This document shows positions 61,830 to 64,000 of a DNA stretch of 64,000 nucleotides, piece by piece. Both the position numbers and the translations under genes were made by a program. A model generated the notes under the pieces. It saw only the letters and a program-made list of their open reading frames with translations. It was not told the origin of the DNA and made no database searches. The stretch is taken from assembly GCA_051453625.1 (NCBI GenBank), contig JBOZIK010000001.1:188383315-188447314 (forward strand). Direction: 5' to 3'. This DNA comes from Welwitschia mirabilis (taxonomy: Eukaryota > Gnetophyta > Gnetopsida > Welwitschiales). Every line of letters begins with the position of its first letter. The first letter of the stretch is position 1.

Positions 61830-63794
61830 ACATTTAATTTACCATGATTAGCATATTTCCTTATTTTAATGCATACCAAAGATTCTTGTAACATCTATAA
61901 TTATTAGGATGCATTATGTTGTCTTATTTTAATATTTTATCTTAGTAGTGCATGCTAAATTAAAATTTATAATTATGATGTTTTATTTTATTTTATTAGT
62001 GGTTACCATGTACTCATTATGATAAAATCTTATCTTGATGTTTCTATTGAAATTACTTGCTAAATATCTCATCTTGATTCTTTTCTTAATTACAACTAGT
62101 GTAATGTTTTCAAAATTTTGGCATTTTTCTTTAGATGACTTATTTGAATAAATACTAGTGATTATTTATCTTTTTTAAAACTAGTAAGATGCCATGTAAC
62201 TAAACTTTATCTTTTTCATACTTATCTTACAAAATAACAAGTACTTTTGAATGCGCAACTTATGTATTGATGATGGAAACATCTTTTTCATATCCATTAT
62301 TTACTTATTATTGGTGAAATATCTTTAGCATGTTAAGAATGTACTATTAGGAGGAAATATGTACCTTGTAATCAAACAAAGTAATGATTAAAAATTATAA
62401 AATCATAACCATTATCTAATATAGTGGTGAATTGTGTGTTATTTAATATCCTCTATTCCATTACTTCTTCTTATTATAAATAGGATCTGTTCCCTTTATT
62501 TTTATTAGTTGGGATATCTTCTAGACTTGGATTTTGATGACCTTACATCTTGGACCTTTGGAAATTTTTAAAGTGTTTGGAATCTTGTGGTTTTTAGGGC
62601 TTAGGTATAGAAATCATAAAGCTTGAAAAACTTCATGTAAAATTACGGACATGGTATTAGAATTATCCTTATTTCTTGTATGGTCTTATGAATTTCTCAA
62701 ATCTTGTATGGTCTATACTTCTTATGTATATCAAATGATTCTTATGATTTTATTATATATTTTATATGGTTCTACTATTACTTTTATTTTAAGTATTATT
62801 CTATTATATTCTTACATATTTCCTATAATTCTAAGCTCTTGTATCTTTGTGATCTAAATAATTCTTATTTACTTACTAAATGATATGTTCTTCTTAGAAT
62901 TCTCATAAATTTTTTAGAATGCCTTAATTATTTTTATTAGTTTGAAATCTTTCTATGAGTATTTGTTATATGATTCAAAGATTATTTATGCATGATTTTT
63001 ATTTCTTGTGAAAGTTCTTGATGCTTGAAAGAAAAAATTAGAAAAGTAAATCTTGTCATTTCTTATGACATCCTTTGAAACTCCAAATATTCTTATCAAA
63101 ATAAGAGTTTCACAGAGGATCAAATGAGGTCATGAAATATGAAAACCCACAAATTGTCAAATGCGGTAGTGGAATTAATAAATACATAGATTATTATATG
63201 AGATAATGGAGTGATTAAAATAAAGTATAACTCATCTATTAAATATAATCAGAGATTACCAAATGAGGCAATGGAATTAATAATTCATATATCATTAAAT
63301 GAGGGATAAAAAGATAAAACCATAGATCACTAAATGAGGTAGTGAAAATGATACTTCACAAAATGTTAAATGAGATAATGGAATGGTGAAAATAAAATAT
63401 AAATAATTTACATTATTTTCATTTTTATGAAAATAAAAAACTTGATAATTTAGAGTTCTTTTTCTTATATCTTTTCAACCTACTCTGTATCTTGGATTTA
63501 CCTGAATCTTTACTTTTCCTAGGTCATACTAGGGACTATGATGATTTATAATTCTCACTCCATACTCTTTTGTATTAAATATATGATAAATCAAATCATA
63601 GTAATGATGATATATCTTACTGAGAAGGAAACATAAAAATGAAATATTTATTATCTAGATTATGCTTGGAAAACATTAGTTGGAATGATTTGTTTACTAT
63701 TATAACTTGTGATCTTGTTATGTCTTGTGATTAATGTTTTATTTTCAATAATCTATAGTCATTTATCAATAATATACTTGTAAAATAAGAATAA
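61830..63794 (-). repeat. Gypsy G3 5' LTR region
   Basis: Homologous to 44701-46563, including the 'AAATGAGGTAGTGGAA' array (63120-63390). It joins a copia-A LTR at 63795, just as unit 1 does at 46564. The left part (61480-61830) is leader sequence without recognised motifs. Confidence 0.6.
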
Positions 63795-64000
63795 TTAAAC
63801 TCATAGGGGAGGGGTAAATGAAGCCTATTAAATAAAATCCTTACTTAAAAATTAAAATTTACACAATAAAGATCTTACTAGATTAATATGGTTTCCTAGC
63901 TTGGGTATGTTCACATGTAGAGGATAGCTTCCTTTTATACCTTTAGATATTCTTAACCTACAAATAGTACTTTTGAAACACCAGTACCATTACATACAAC
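63795..64000 (-). repeat. Start of another copia-A LTR, cut by window end
   Basis: Matches the first 200 bases of the copia-A4 LTR (46570 onward), including 'ATTAAAATTTACACAATAAA', and implies that the tandem array continues beyond the window. Confidence 0.65.

Larger units (their letters stand above)
55560..63794. repeat. Tandem-duplication unit 2
   Basis: Same order as unit 1: copia-A spacer and gag, copia-A 5' LTR, CTATT, gypsy RT-N/PR/gag, gypsy LTR, copia-A junction. It lacks the LINE and the Sirevirus-like insertion, so it gives the empty sites of both. Confidence 0.7.

Noticed and set aside
1-64000. tRNA, rRNA, organelle-derived DNA, CRISPR arrays or bacterial-type operons
   Set aside because: I looked for tRNA-like cloverleaf boxes, conserved rRNA stretches, plastid gene motifs and regularly spaced identical repeats and saw none; the content is that of eukaryotic retroelements.

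Overview
The window looks like a block of old, heavily methylated, repeat-filled DNA from a flowering plant. It is very AT-rich, poor in CpG, scaffolded with seven N-runs, and filled with nested LTR retrotransposons plus one LINE. The lineages (Sirevirus/Maximus-like copia, Tekay/Del-like gypsy, Athila/Tat-like gypsy, L1-like LINE) are plant lineages. I lean to a monocot, but nothing proves it. I found no intact host gene, tRNA, rRNA or CRISPR. Almost every recognisable reading frame is a remnant whose stop codons are those expected from C-to-T decay of CAA, CAG and CGA.

Layout. 200-2909: 3' end of a plus-strand element, consisting of a decayed 'plant transposon protein'-like frame, then a polypurine tract that was hit by a solo LTR (1674-2015, TSD GGGAG), then an LTR. 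3178-7862: truncated minus-strand copia element, here called copia-A1. 7863-10217: unassigned, with a TA/GA microsatellite. 10218-19934: plus-strand Athila/Tat-like element with both LTRs, a decayed tRNA primer site, gag and protease, but no visible RT or integrase. 19935-25349: unassigned. 25350-26043 plus 34129-37288: copia-A2, split by a complete minus-strand Sirevirus-like element at 26044-34128 (TSD ATAAT) that carries gag, protease and an extra ORF but no integrase or RT. 37289-39284: gypsy gag-PR-RT fragment (G2). 39285-44690: LINE on the minus strand (TSD AAATATTATTT), carrying near its 3' end a 410-codon frame that ends in a J-domain-like segment. 44691-46563: gypsy LTR region. 46564-48625: copia-A4 fragment. 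48626-51051 and 59867-63794: gypsy G3, split by the complete copia-A3 (51052-59866, TSD CTATT) exactly inside the RT reading frame. 63795-64000: start of another copia-A LTR.

The main structural result is a tandem duplication of about 17.2 kb. Gypsy G2 and G3 carry copia-A at the same RT site and share the same gypsy-LTR/copia-LTR junction, so the nested pair existed before it was duplicated. The LINE and the Sirevirus-like element are present in only one unit and so came later.

The biologically most interesting points are these. (1) Several non-autonomous elements share an extra ORF of the putative plant transposon protein type in place of pol functions. (2) Two copia families carry arrays of palindromes with a central CpG (GTCGAC in one, an inferred AGACGTCT in the other), both in the LTR and beside that extra ORF. 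(3) A J-domain-like frame sits in the LINE. Comparison of paralogues also indicates that most of the larger N-gaps are wrongly sized.
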